Assembly (NCBI RefSeq): GCF_002160065.1
Contig: NZ_NFJW01000010.1
Location: forward strand, 1 to 64,000
Origin: Collinsella sp. An2
GTDB lineage: Bacteria > Actinomycetota > Coriobacteriia > Coriobacteriales > Coriobacteriaceae
Direction: 5' to 3'
DNA length: 64,000 nt
This document shows positions 8,118 to 17,272 of this stretch, piece by piece (the first letter of the stretch is position 1; each line of letters starts with the position of its first letter). Both the position numbers and the translations under genes were made by a program. The notes under the pieces are model-generated. The model had not been told where the DNA came from. It saw nothing but the letters and a program-made list of their open reading frames with translations, and searched no databases.

Positions 8118-9125
8118 TTAGCGGTCGAGGCCGTAGAACTCTTCGTTCGGGATGCGGTCCAGCAAGAGCCGCAGGGCCTCTTCAAGTCCGACGCCTTGAT
8201 AGAGCGCCGACTCGAGCGCGAACGTGATGGGAGCGTCGACGCCCAGCGAGCGGGCGAGCTGGGCGGTGCTGCGGGCAGCGGCGGCGCCCTCGACGACCAT
8301 GTGCGTACGGCGCTGATAGTCCTCTAGGCTCTCGCCGTGGGCAAACGCGACGCCGAAGGAGCGGTTGCGCGAATGCGGCGAGGTGCAGGTGGCCACGAGG
8401 TCGCCCATGCCGGCAAGTCCCATGCAGGTGATGGGCTCACCACCTCGGGCGTTGACGATGCGGCTGATCTCGGCCAGGCCGCGGGTCATGATGAGGGCGA
8501 GTGTGTTGTCGCCATAGCCGGCGCCGGCAGCGATGCCGCAGACGATGGCGATGACGTTTTTCACCGCAGCGCAGGTCTCGATGCCCACCATGTCGCGCGT
8601 GACATAGATGCGGAATTCCGGCGAGATGAGCAGCGTGCGGAAGAACTCAGCGACCTGCGGGTCTTCCGAGGCCACGACGGCGGCCGAGAGGCTTCCCTTG
8701 CAGATCTCTTCGGCGTGGTTGGGGCCCGAGAGTGCGGCGACGCGTTCGGGGTGGCCGATCTCGTCGGCCACGACCTCGCTCATAAGCTTGCCGGTCCCCT
8801 CTTCGATGCCCTTCGTCAGGCAGAGGACGGGCACGTCGGCAGGAATAGAGGGGGCCGCCCCACGAATCGTGGAGCGCAGGAAGGGCGAAGGCACGACGAC
8901 AATGATGCCGTCCGCCTCGGCCAGTGCCTCCTCATAGGAGCCGCTGGCGCAGACGTTGTCAGGCAGCGTGTAGTCGGTCAGATAGAGCGGGTTCACGTGG
9001 CGTTCGTTGATGCCCGTCGTGGACTCTTCGTCGTGCGACCACAGCGTTACGCGGTCGGCACGCGCCGCGGCGACGCCGGCGATCGCGGTACCCCACGAAC
9101 CGGCTCCGATCACGGTGATGTTCAT
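8118..9125 (-). CDS. gpsA: Glycerol-3-phosphate dehydrogenase [NAD(P)+]
   Basis: Makes sn-glycerol-3-phosphate from dihydroxyacetone phosphate for phospholipid synthesis. Starts MNITVIGAGSWGTA, the Rossmann nucleotide-binding loop; LSGPNHAEEI and the catalytic-lysine segment CAAVKNV are present. 335 residues from ATG 9125, which overlaps the plsY stop as ATGA. The neighbour PlsY uses its product, so the pair forms a lipid-precursor module. Confidence 0.96.
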   Translation of the reverse strand: MNITVIGAGSWGTAIAGVAAARADRVTLWSHDEESTTGINERHVNPLYLTDYTLPDNVCASGSYEEALAEADGIIVVVPSPFLRSTIRGAAPSIPADVPVLCLTKGIEEGTGKLMSEVVADEIGHPERVAALSGPNHAEEICKGSLSAAVVASEDPQVAEFFRTLLISPEFRIYVTRDMVGIETCAAVKNVIAIVCGIAAGAGYGDNTLALIMTRGLAEISRIVNARGGEPITCMGLAGMGDLVATCTSPHSRNRSFGVAFAHGESLEDYQRRTHMVVEGAAAARSTAQLARSLGVDAPITFALESALYQGVGLEEALRLLLDRIPNEEFYGLDR

Positions 9126-9817
9126 CGAGCGTCCTCCTTCTTGCTGCCAAACGAGAGCTTGGACTCGTTGCCATGCACAAGCTTCTTGATGTTGGAACGA
9201 TGCGCCCACACGACGAGGATAGCGAGCACGGCAAACGCTACGCGCATCTCGATGGAGGACGCGGGATACCAGAACCAGATAAGAAACGGCAGGGAGATGG
9301 CCGCGAGCATGGAGCCAACCGAGACGTAGCGGGTGATGATGACACCGATAAGGAACGGGACCCACAGCGACAGGCCGACCGGCGGGATGAAGGTGACACA
9401 AACGCCGAAGCCGACTGCGATGCCCTTGCCGCCCTTGAAGTGAAGGTACGGCGTGAACATATGGCCCGCGAGCGCCGCGACACACACGAGAGACAGCGCC
9501 CAGTCACAGGGCTGGCCGGCATCGAGCAGCGTCGGCGAGGGGTCGCAGAACATCGCCATGACGGTGCGCGACGCAAGCACGCAGACGACGCCCTTGAGCA
9601 CGTCGCACAACAGGGTGAGCGCGCCCATCTTGGCGCCGCCCACGCGCAGGGCGTTCGTGGTGCCGATGTTGCCGGAGCCCGACTTGCGGATGTCTCCTTT
9701 GCCAAAAAGCTCGCCGAAGATGAATCCGAAGGGGATGCCGCAGATGAGATAGGTCACAAGCATGCAGCCGACGGTGACGCCCACGGTGATGGGCATGCTG
9801 GGATTGAATGGCATCAT
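9122..9817 (-). CDS. plsY: Glycerol-3-phosphate acyltransferase PlsY
   Basis: Integral membrane enzyme that acylates glycerol-3-phosphate from acyl-phosphate. Motifs: GSGNIGTTNALR (about 46-57) and GHMFTPYLHFKGGKG (about 115-129). Five or so hydrophobic segments. 231 residues, slightly longer than usual because of a basic C-terminal tail. Coupled by ATGA overlaps to der upstream and gpsA downstream. Confidence 0.96.
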   Translation of the reverse strand: MMPFNPSMPITVGVTVGCMLVTYLICGIPFGFIFGELFGKGDIRKSGSGNIGTTNALRVGGAKMGALTLLCDVLKGVVCVLASRTVMAMFCDPSPTLLDAGQPCDWALSLVCVAALAGHMFTPYLHFKGGKGIAVGFGVCVTFIPPVGLSLWVPFLIGVIITRYVSVGSMLAAISLPFLIWFWYPASSIEMRVAFAVLAILVVWAHRSNIKKLVHGNESKLSFGSKKEDAR

Positions 9818-11154
9818 GCCCGCTCACTTCCCTCGTCCTTGGTCTTTGCACGGAAGCGCAGGCGCAGCGGGGTTCCCTTGAAGTCAAAGCTCGCACGCAT
9901 GCGGTTCTCGACGTAGCGGCGATAGGAGTCGGTCACCAGGTCGGGATGGTTGACAAAGAACGTGAAGGTGGGCGGCTTTGTGCCCGTCTGGGTGACGTAG
10001 TGCATGCGCAGACGGCGTTTGCCGTCCACGATGGTGTGGCCAAACTCGCGCAGGTCAGTCAGGAACTGGTTGAGCTTCGAGGTCGAGACCTTCGAGGCAC
10101 GCTTGGCGGCAGCGTCGTCGACCAGTGCCCAGATCTTTTCCACCGAGCGTCCCGTCAGCGCCGAGATGCGCAGGACCGGCGCCCACGTGGCAAACGTGAG
10201 TCTGCGGTCGACGGTCTCGAGGACGTGCTCACGCTCCCGCTCCTCCTTGAGCAGGTCCCACTTGTTGAGCAGCACCACGAGGGCGCAGCCGCGGTCGATG
10301 GCGAGGTTCGCGACCTTCTGGTCCTGTTCGGTGACGCCCACGGTCGAGTCCACGACGAGCAGCGCGACGTCGGCACGGTCGATGGCGCGCAGGCCGCGCA
10401 CCATGGAGTAGTACTCGATGTTCTCGTAGACGGTGCTCTTCTTGCGGATGCCGGCAGTGTCAACCATGCGGTAGTGGCGCCCGTCGCGCTCAACGATGGT
10501 GTCGATGGCATCGCGCGTGGTGCCGGCAACGTCGGACACGATGGAGCGGTCGGAGCCGATGACCTTGTTGAAGAGCGACGACTTGCCTGCGTTGGGGCGG
10601 CCGATGATGGCCACGCCGAGCGCGTCGGGGAACTCATCGACCTCTTCGGTGTCCTCGGGAAGCAGCGGCACGATCTTGTCGAGCAGGTCGCCCGTGCCGT
10701 GACCGTGGTGCGCCGAGATGGGCATGGGGTCGCCGATGCCAAGCGAGTAGAACTCCCAAAGAAGCTCCTGCTCGCGTGCGGGGTTGTCGAGCTTGTTGAC
10801 CAGGAGGAACGTGGGCTTGTGGACGCGCTTGAGCAAGCGGGCGACGGTCTCGTCCTCTTCGGTGACGCCGGTGGTGCCGTCCACGACGAACAGGATGACG
10901 TCGGCTTCCTCGGCGGCGGCCAGCGCCTGGTCGCGAATGGAGGTGGAGAAGACGTCCTCGCTCTTGAGCGGCTCGATGCCGCCGGTGTCCACGAGGGTGA
11001 ACTCGCGTCCGTTCCAGTCGGCGTCATGATACGAGCGGTCGCGCGTGACGCCGCGGCTCTCGTGCACGATGGCGTCAGATGTCTGGGCAAGCCTGTTTAC
11101 CAGGGTCGACTTGCCCACGTTCGGGCGACCGACAACGGCTACGATGGGTTTCAT
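9814..11154 (-). CDS. der: Ribosome-assembly GTPase Der (EngA)
   Basis: Essential double-GTPase acting in 50S assembly. Two G domains in tandem: GRPNVGKST at about 8-16 and GRPNAGKSS at about 185-193, each with DTGG/DTAG switch motifs and NKLD/NKWD specificity motifs, followed by the C-terminal KH-like domain. 446 residues, normal. Only 3 bases separate it from the DUF512 radical SAM gene upstream. Confidence 0.98.
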   Translation of the reverse strand: MKPIVAVVGRPNVGKSTLVNRLAQTSDAIVHESRGVTRDRSYHDADWNGREFTLVDTGGIEPLKSEDVFSTSIRDQALAAAEEADVILFVVDGTTGVTEEDETVARLLKRVHKPTFLLVNKLDNPAREQELLWEFYSLGIGDPMPISAHHGHGTGDLLDKIVPLLPEDTEEVDEFPDALGVAIIGRPNAGKSSLFNKVIGSDRSIVSDVAGTTRDAIDTIVERDGRHYRMVDTAGIRKKSTVYENIEYYSMVRGLRAIDRADVALLVVDSTVGVTEQDQKVANLAIDRGCALVVLLNKWDLLKEEREREHVLETVDRRLTFATWAPVLRISALTGRSVEKIWALVDDAAAKRASKVSTSKLNQFLTDLREFGHTIVDGKRRLRMHYVTQTGTKPPTFTFFVNHPDLVTDSYRRYVENRMRASFDFKGTPLRLRFRAKTKDEGSERA

Positions 11155-11157
11155 GCA

Positions 11158-12582
11158 TCACTCCTTGGCAGTATGTACGTGCGCAGCGAGCCCCAGGGCG
11201 CCTTCGAGGGCGCACAGAAGGTCGGTAGGCATCGTTGAGGCGATATGGGTCTCTGCGCCGCGTGTGGTGAGGTCGGCGACGAGCCGCTTTTGATGATAAC
11301 CGTCAAGCGTCAGGGCGTCGGCGTTGAACATGACCTCAGGCACAAAGAGCATAACCCCTCCCAGGTCGTCGTCGAGCTGGGCAAGGAGGTCTTCGCCGCA
11401 GATGAGTCCGGTCACGTCGACGTTGCCGCCGAAGTAGTTGTTCTTGATGCCTGCGACGCGCCCCTCGAGCGGTTTGGCCTCGACAAAGCCGGCGATGATG
11501 TCCCGTGCCGCCATGCCCGAGACCACGACGAGCCGCATGCCGCGCCGGTCGAGCTCAGAGCGTACCGCAGAAAGCCGCTCCTGCTCGGCTTCCTGCACGG
11601 CGCGGGTCTCGTCAAGGTAGGTGCGCACCATGCCGATGCCGTCGTAGTACTGCGGGTAGCCGTCGTAGTGCTCCGCGGCGGGCGGCTCGATGCCGGCGTC
11701 CAGATAGAACTCATCGGCGAGCTGAAAGACGGTGCGTCCACACGCGGCACGCATGCGCTCCTGGTACGGTTCGACCTGCGCGATGACGGCGCGTGCCGCG
11801 GCAGGGTCGTCCGAGTACGACGAGGTGAATCGATGCTGGAAGCGCGTATAGCCAAGCGGTACGATGCCGAGGCTCGTGATGGCGGGATGCTCCTCGCAGT
11901 AGGTAAGCGTGCGCTCAAGCTCTTCGCCGTCGTTTATGCCGGGGCAGAGCACGATCTGGGCGTGGACCTCGATGCCGGCGGCCATGATCTGCTCGAGCAC
12001 CTCCATGCCGCGCCCCGCGTTCTTTCCCATAAGGCGACGGCGAACTTCGGGCGTGACCGCATGGAGCGACACGTTCATAGGGCTCAGGCAGTGGTCGATG
12101 ACGTCGGCCACGTCCGAGTCGTCCATGTTCGTGAGCGTTACGAAGTTCCCCTGTAAAAAGCTCAGTCGGTAGTCGTCGTCGCGGATGTAGAGAGTTCCAC
12201 GCATATGCTTGGGCAGCATGGTCATGAAGCAGAACACGCAGGCGTTGACGCAGGTGCGCATGCCGTCGAAGACCGCGCCGTCAAACTCCAGGCCCCAGTC
12301 CTCCCCCGGCATGCGTTCAAGCTCGCAAGGGCAGACCGTTTCGTCGGACGGGTCGAAGACCTCAAGCTCAACGGTCTCGTCATCGGCCTCCCACAGCCAT
12401 ACGGTCATGTCGGTGAGCGGGCGGCCTGCAACCGTGAGAACGCGCATGCCGGGCTCGATGCCGGCGTCATAGGCCGGAGAATCGGGCCGCACGGCCACGA
12501 CGAGGGCGCCACGCGAGGCGTCGGCGTCGCGGGTCCTGCCGTAGTCGGCACCCGTCTTGGCATAGGGCGTGTTCGCGGTCAT
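11158..12582 (-). CDS. DUF512-type radical SAM protein with PDZ-like N-terminus
   Basis: 474 residues. N-terminal PDZ-like segment (about 25-75, PDSPAYDAGIEPGMRV), then a radical SAM core whose cluster motif is CVNACVFC (C-x3-C-x2-C) at about 112-119, then the DUF512 region. Family members of the TIGR03279 type are commonly beside der; their reaction is unknown. Its start ATG 12582 overlaps the ispH stop as ATGA. Confidence 0.9.
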   Translation of the reverse strand: MTANTPYAKTGADYGRTRDADASRGALVVAVRPDSPAYDAGIEPGMRVLTVAGRPLTDMTVWLWEADDETVELEVFDPSDETVCPCELERMPGEDWGLEFDGAVFDGMRTCVNACVFCFMTMLPKHMRGTLYIRDDDYRLSFLQGNFVTLTNMDDSDVADVIDHCLSPMNVSLHAVTPEVRRRLMGKNAGRGMEVLEQIMAAGIEVHAQIVLCPGINDGEELERTLTYCEEHPAITSLGIVPLGYTRFQHRFTSSYSDDPAAARAVIAQVEPYQERMRAACGRTVFQLADEFYLDAGIEPPAAEHYDGYPQYYDGIGMVRTYLDETRAVQEAEQERLSAVRSELDRRGMRLVVVSGMAARDIIAGFVEAKPLEGRVAGIKNNYFGGNVDVTGLICGEDLLAQLDDDLGGVMLFVPEVMFNADALTLDGYHQKRLVADLTTRGAETHIASTMPTDLLCALEGALGLAAHVHTAKE

Positions 12583-13427
12583 GATCGCTCCAGAATGGCT
12601 TGGATGCGCTCGCAGGTGCGGTGGATATGGGACGAAGGCGTTGACGCGCCGGCGGTGACGCCGATGTTCTGAGACGTTGCAAACCAGGCGTCTTCAAGCT
12701 CGTCTGCATCTTCGATGTGATGCGTGTTGTCGCAGCGCTCTGCGCAGATCTGGGCGAGCCGGCGGGTGTTGGCGGAATTCTTGCCGCCAACGACGACCAT
12801 GCAGTCGCAGGTGTCGGCAAGCTCCGCCGCGGCGCGCTGCCGTTCGCTCGTTGCCTCGCAGATGGTGTTGACCACATGGAGCTCGGATACACGCGGCGCG
12901 ATCGCTGCCACGACATCGCTCAAGGCGGATGCGGTCTGAGTGGTCTGCACCACGACGCCCACTTTTTGGGCAAGGTCGATCTGAGTGAGGTCGGCAGGGG
13001 TCTGCACCACGACGGCGCCCTCCCCGGCCGCGCCCAGGATGCCCTCGACCTCGGGATGGCCTGCCTCGCCGACAACGATGAGCTGACAGCCATCGGCAAC
13101 CAGGCGACGCGCGGCGTGGTGCACTTTCTTGACGTAGGGGCAGGTGGCGTCGATCACGTTCAGGCCCTTGGCGCGAGCCGCGTCGATGACCTGCGGAACC
13201 ACGCCGTGGGTGCGGACGATGACCGTGCCGTCCGAGACGTCGTCGACGCTCTCGACGACGTCGACGCCCGAGGCTTCAAGGTCGGAGACGACTAGAGGGT
13301 TATGGATGAGCGGACCCAGGGTATGGACGGGTCCCTGGGCATCCCGCGCAGCGGCAAACGCCTTCTCGAGCGCTCGCTCAACGCCGTAGCAGGCGCCGGC
13401 GTAGGCAGCGACGCGCACGGTTGCCAC
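12579..13427 (-). CDS. ispH: 4-hydroxy-3-methylbut-2-enyl diphosphate reductase
   Basis: Last step of the MEP pathway, giving IPP and DMAPP from HMBPP using a [4Fe-4S] cluster. The three cluster cysteines are seen in AGACYGV (about 11-17), DATCPYV (about 93-99) and NTICEAT (about 187-193); histidine motifs VRTHGV and GHPEVEG are intact. 282 residues. Two bases after plsC. Works with dxr and ispG elsewhere in this window. Confidence 0.97.
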   Translation of the reverse strand: MATVRVAAYAGACYGVERALEKAFAAARDAQGPVHTLGPLIHNPLVVSDLEASGVDVVESVDDVSDGTVIVRTHGVVPQVIDAARAKGLNVIDATCPYVKKVHHAARRLVADGCQLIVVGEAGHPEVEGILGAAGEGAVVVQTPADLTQIDLAQKVGVVVQTTQTASALSDVVAAIAPRVSELHVVNTICEATSERQRAAAELADTCDCMVVVGGKNSANTRRLAQICAERCDNTHHIEDADELEDAWFATSQNIGVTAGASTPSSHIHRTCERIQAILERS

Positions 13428-13429
13428 CG

Positions 13430-14155
13430 CTATCGCCTCCCCGGATGCTCGACGCGCAGCTCGTCACGGATGGCGTACATGCGCCGGATCGCCTCGTCCT
13501 CGACCCACTGCAGGCGCTCCTTACGCTTGAGGTCGCGCGGGGCGTCGTCAAGATGCACCGGCTCACCGACGCGAAGCCACGTCTTCACGGGACGCATGAG
13601 GTGGTGTCCGTCACGGGTGATGTCGCGAAAGCCGCAGACGGCCATCGGCACGATGTCGGCCTTGGCCATGCTCGCAATGAGGGCGAAGCCTCCGTGGACC
13701 TCGACCTTTTGGTCATCGGTGCGGATGCGCGTGCCCTCCGGATAGATGAGCACGTCCTCGCCGCGCTGGAGCGCGTGCTGGGCGCGGCGAAGCGACTTCA
13801 TGTCGGCCGTGTCACGCTCGACAGGAATGCCTCCGACGCGGGCAAAGAACCAGCGCACGATGGGGTTCTTGTTGAACTCGGACTTCATGATGGGGCGCAC
13901 GCGCCTCCCTTGCCGCACGATATGGGTCACCGTGACGACGACCTCGGCCATGGAGGTGTGGTTGGAAATGATGACCGAGCCGGTCTTCCCTTTGGGGACG
14001 AGCTTCTCGGTGTTGTCAACCTTCCAACGCCACATGACCTTCGAGAAGATGTACAGGACGGCGATGACGACGTAGTAGAGGATGCGTATGGGCAGCGCGT
14101 TTTCGCGCATGCCCTGGTCGTAATAGTGGTCCTCGGTCTGGAAGAGCTTGATCAT
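13430..14155 (-). CDS. plsC: 1-acyl-sn-glycerol-3-phosphate acyltransferase (PlsC family)
   Basis: Acylates lysophosphatidate to phosphatidate at the membrane. One N-terminal hydrophobic segment, then the catalytic block NHTSMAE, in which the usual HX4D acid is glutamate, then GGIPVERD and YPEGTR, the glycerophosphate-binding motif. 241 residues. ATG 14155 overlaps the cmk stop as ATGA. Together with gpsA, plsY, cdsA and pgsA it makes an almost complete phospholipid route. Confidence 0.92.
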   Translation of the reverse strand: MIKLFQTEDHYYDQGMRENALPIRILYYVVIAVLYIFSKVMWRWKVDNTEKLVPKGKTGSVIISNHTSMAEVVVTVTHIVRQGRRVRPIMKSEFNKNPIVRWFFARVGGIPVERDTADMKSLRRAQHALQRGEDVLIYPEGTRIRTDDQKVEVHGGFALIASMAKADIVPMAVCGFRDITRDGHHLMRPVKTWLRVGEPVHLDDAPRDLKRKERLQWVEDEAIRRMYAIRDELRVEHPGRR

Positions 14156-14838
14156 GCTCGCTGGGCCTCCTCGATAAGGGCAGAGATCTGATCCACGACC
14201 TCTTCGATGGAATAGGCGGTTGAATCGATGCGCACGGCGTCTGCGGCGGCTACGAGCGGCGCCACGTCGCGCGAGGCGTCCAGGGCATCGCGCCGCTCGA
14301 TGGAGGCGAGGGTCTCCGCGATCTCTGGTTCGAGTGCGGAGAGGTCGACCTGTTCGCCTTCATGGCGCTGGAGGACGCGACGGCGTGCGCGTTCGCGTGG
14401 GTCGGCGGTGAGGAACACCTTGACGTCGGCATCGGGGAACACGACCGTGCCGATGTCACGGCCCTCCGCAACCACGTCGTGCTGGCGTGCGACTGCACGC
14501 TGGGGAGCGAGCATCGCTACACGGACGTCGGGATAGGCAGAGACCTTCGAGACGCCGGCGTCGACCTCTGGCGTGCGAATCTGGCTCGAGACGTCCTCGC
14601 CGTCCAAAAAGACACGCGTCACGCCGCCCGGCTGGGGCTGAAAGACGATGTTGACCAGACGGGCAAGGTGGCAGACGCCGTCCTCGTCGGCAAGGTCGAT
14701 GCCGCGGCTCAAGGCGGCAAACGTCACCGCCCGGTACATGGCCCCGGTGTCGAGCTTTTCGAACCCGTGCCGACGGGCGATCTCGCGGGCAATGGTCGAT
14801 TTTCCAGAACCTGCAGGTCCATCAATGGCGACGATCAC
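14152..14838 (-). CDS. cmk: Cytidylate kinase
   Basis: Phosphorylates CMP/dCMP. Walker A IDGPAGSGKST at residues about 5-15, and the family motifs KLDTGAMYRA and GRDIGT(V)VFP. I chose GTG at 14838 because the protein then begins at the P-loop strand and AGGAGGGG lies just upstream; upstream codons would add an unrelated 53-residue arginine-rich leader inside rluB. 228 residues, normal. It overlaps the end of rluB by 17 bases. Confidence 0.95.
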   Translation of the reverse strand: MIVAIDGPAGSGKSTIAREIARRHGFEKLDTGAMYRAVTFAALSRGIDLADEDGVCHLARLVNIVFQPQPGGVTRVFLDGEDVSSQIRTPEVDAGVSKVSAYPDVRVAMLAPQRAVARQHDVVAEGRDIGTVVFPDADVKVFLTADPRERARRRVLQRHEGEQVDLSALEPEIAETLASIERRDALDASRDVAPLVAAADAVRIDSTAYSIEEVVDQISALIEEAQRA

Positions 14839-15694
14839 GACGCCCCTCCCCTCCTGACGCGCTGCCCGATGCCGCGCGCCGATCACAAATCGTATCGGTG
14901 GCCGAACCCACAGTCGCGTGCTTAAGCGCCTGGATTTCGGCGTCCGAGAGTTTTCTCCAGCTTCCTTCGGGAAGACCTTTGAGCTCGAGCGGGCCAAACC
15001 GAGGCCTGTGAAGGCGAAGCACCGGATGATGGATGGCGCCGAGCATGCGCTTCACCTGGTTTTTCCGCCCTTCCCGAATGATGACCTCGACACAGCTCGT
15101 GCCGCTCGGCACGCCGTCCGGCCAAACGGGGCGAGTGGCGGACGGACGCAAAAGGCGGCAGCGTGCCGGCTGGCACGGACCGTCGTCGAGCATGATGCCC
15201 CGCCTCAGTGGTTCGAGCTCCTTGTCCGAGACGTTGCCGTCCACATGGGCGATATAGGTCTTCTCGACGTGGCCTGAAGGGTGAAGCAGCACGTTTGCAA
15301 GGTCGCCGTCCGTCGTAAAGAGCAACAGGCCGGTGGTGTCCTTGTCGAGCCGGCCGACCGGAAAGAGCCCGGGATAATCGTCCCGCGGCACAAGGCTTGC
15401 CACGCAGGGTCTTCCTTGCGGATCGCTCATGGTGGTGAGGAATCCCGCGGGCTTGTTGAGCATGAGATAGACCGGGGACGCGGCAAACGATACCGGTATG
15501 CCGTCGACCTCGACATGGTCGCGGTCGGGGTCGACCTTCGTACCGAGCTCGGTCGCGACCTGTCCGTTCACCGTCACGCGACCGGCTGTCATGAGGTCTT
15601 CGGACCCGCGCCTGCTCGCCACGCCCGACCGCGCGAGAAAGCGCTGCAGGCGCATGGTGCGCGGATAGTCGTTTTGTTCGGTGTCAGGCGTCAT
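14822..15694 (-). CDS. rluB: rRNA pseudouridine synthase, RluB/RsuA family
   Basis: Modifies a uridine in rRNA. N-terminal S4 RNA-binding domain (MRLQRFLARSGVASRR), then catalytic GRLDKDTTGLLL with the conserved aspartate at about residue 117, and EGRKNQVKRM near the C-terminus. 290 residues from the ATG at 15694, which overlaps scpB by 11 bases; an earlier in-frame start at 15712 would overlap by 29. The scpA-scpB-rluB-cmk order is common in Gram-positives. Confidence 0.95.
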   Translation of the reverse strand: MTPDTEQNDYPRTMRLQRFLARSGVASRRGSEDLMTAGRVTVNGQVATELGTKVDPDRDHVEVDGIPVSFAASPVYLMLNKPAGFLTTMSDPQGRPCVASLVPRDDYPGLFPVGRLDKDTTGLLLFTTDGDLANVLLHPSGHVEKTYIAHVDGNVSDKELEPLRRGIMLDDGPCQPARCRLLRPSATRPVWPDGVPSGTSCVEVIIREGRKNQVKRMLGAIHHPVLRLHRPRFGPLELKGLPEGSWRKLSDAEIQALKHATVGSATDTICDRRAASGSASGGEGRRDRRH

Positions 15695-16394
15695 GGTCGT
15701 CGTCCGTCGCATCGCCGACGATCATGAGGTCATCGTCATCGTCGTAGTCGTCTTCAAGCAGGTCGCGCTCTTCTTGGAGGTCGCTCTCCGTCTCCTCGAG
15801 CGTCGATTGGATTGAGCGGCCCGACAGGCGCTCGCGGATAAACTGGCGGGACTGTTCGTCCGGAGCGAACTGCTCAAGGTCGGGCAGGTCCTTGGTGGAG
15901 CGCAGGCCAAACTTCTCGAGGAAGGCGTTGGTGGTTCCGTAGAGGATCGCCTGGCCGTGCTGTGCATCGCGACCCAGCTCGCGGACGAGCCCTTTATCCA
16001 CAAGCGACGAGATAACGCCGTCGGAGTTGACGCCGCGCACGCCCTTGACCATCTCGCGGGTGACCGGCTGGTGATAGGCGATCACGGCAAGGGTCTCGAG
16101 CGCGGCCTGGGAGAGCTTCTGGGTATCCCAGGAAAGCACGTAGGTCTCGACCTGGTCGTGATAGGCGGGGTGCGTGAAGAGGCGCCATCCGCCGGCAACC
16201 TCGCGCAGCTGGAAGCCGCGGTTGGCCTCGCGGTATTCGACGCTCAGCTCGGCTAAGAGTGAGGCGGCCTCGCCCGGCGTGATCGAGAGGGCCTGCCCCA
16301 GGGCGCTTGCGCTCACGGGGTCGCTTGAGGCCAGCAGCAGGGCCTCGAGGGCGCCTTTTAGCGAGTCGGGTTCGAGTCGCTCAAGATCTTCCAT
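15684..16394 (-). CDS. scpB: Segregation and condensation protein B
   Basis: Winged-helix partner of ScpA in the SMC condensin complex. Tandem winged-helix region from about 10 to 180, with typical ETLAVIAYHQPVTR (about 99-112) and LGRDAQHGQAILYGTT. The tail from about 180 to 236 is unusually acidic, with runs of Asp and Glu. Immediately follows scpA (stop and start adjacent). Confidence 0.95.
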   Translation of the reverse strand: MEDLERLEPDSLKGALEALLLASSDPVSASALGQALSITPGEAASLLAELSVEYREANRGFQLREVAGGWRLFTHPAYHDQVETYVLSWDTQKLSQAALETLAVIAYHQPVTREMVKGVRGVNSDGVISSLVDKGLVRELGRDAQHGQAILYGTTNAFLEKFGLRSTKDLPDLEQFAPDEQSRQFIRERLSGRSIQSTLEETESDLQEERDLLEDDYDDDDDLMIVGDATDDDHDA

Positions 16395-17201
16395 CTACTC
16401 CTCCTCCAGAGAGAGGTCCTCACCGGGATGGTACTCCGGCGCACCCTCGACGCGATCGATATCGATGGTGCCAAAGAGCTCGTCTTGACGCAATGTCACC
16501 GATCCGCGCTTGGCGAGTTCCAGCATTGCCAGGAAGGTGACAACCACCTGGCTCACGTCGGAGCCGTCGTCGAGCAGGTCGCGGAAGGTAAGGTGCGGAC
16601 GCGCGATGGTGAGACGGTCGACCGAGGCAACCGTGAGCTCGAGCGGGACGCGATGCGGCGCCACGTGCTCGGCTTCGAGCAGAAACGTCTCGCGCCGGCT
16701 GTCGAGGTCGGCGCAGATCACGGCAAGGCCGCGCAGCGTGATGCCGGCAAGATAGTCCGGCATGAGGTTCAAGAACTCCGGATCGGGTCCGGCGACGCGC
16801 GGGTGCATGCGGCTTTCGGCCTCCATGCGCGCGCCAAGGGCGGCTGCGGCCCCTTTGAACTGTTTGTAGGCGATCAGCCGTTGGATCAGGACCTCGCGCA
16901 TGGCGTCGCCATCGAGGTTGGAGAGCTCGTCGAGCTCCTCGTCGTCTTCGTCGTCGCGATGACGGTCGGTGTCATCCGGCACGAGCGAGGCGGCCTTGAT
17001 GTCCAGCAGGGTCGCGGCGACAAGCAAAAAGTCGCTAGCGACGTCCAGGTCGAGGGCCTCGAGTCGCTCAACTTCTTGGAGGTACTGCTCGGCGACCTCA
17101 GAGATGGAGATGGCCCCGATATCGACCTTTTGGCGGGATACCAGCTGCAACAGCAGATCGAACGGCCCGGAATAGGCTTGCGTGGACACTCGATACGACA
17201 A
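16395..17201 (-). CDS. scpA: Segregation and condensation protein A
   Basis: Kleisin subunit of bacterial condensin. Begins YRVSTQAYSGPFDLLLQLV, a clear ScpA N-terminus, with DIGAISISEVAEQYL and the C-terminal winged helix with FLAMLELAK. I chose TTG at 17201 because AAAGGAGG stands five bases upstream; the ATG at 17237 would add 12 residues ahead of the ribosome site. 268 residues, normal. Confidence 0.95.
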   Translation of the reverse strand: MSYRVSTQAYSGPFDLLLQLVSRQKVDIGAISISEVAEQYLQEVERLEALDLDVASDFLLVAATLLDIKAASLVPDDTDRHRDDEDDEELDELSNLDGDAMREVLIQRLIAYKQFKGAAAALGARMEAESRMHPRVAGPDPEFLNLMPDYLAGITLRGLAVICADLDSRRETFLLEAEHVAPHRVPLELTVASVDRLTIARPHLTFRDLLDDGSDVSQVVVTFLAMLELAKRGSVTLRQDELFGTIDIDRVEGAPEYHPGEDLSLEEE

Positions 17202-17272
17202 CGCGCCCTCCTTTCCTCGACCGTCTGTGTGACGCAACCGTACAGTTTAGCGTATGTGCCGTTTGGCACGCG

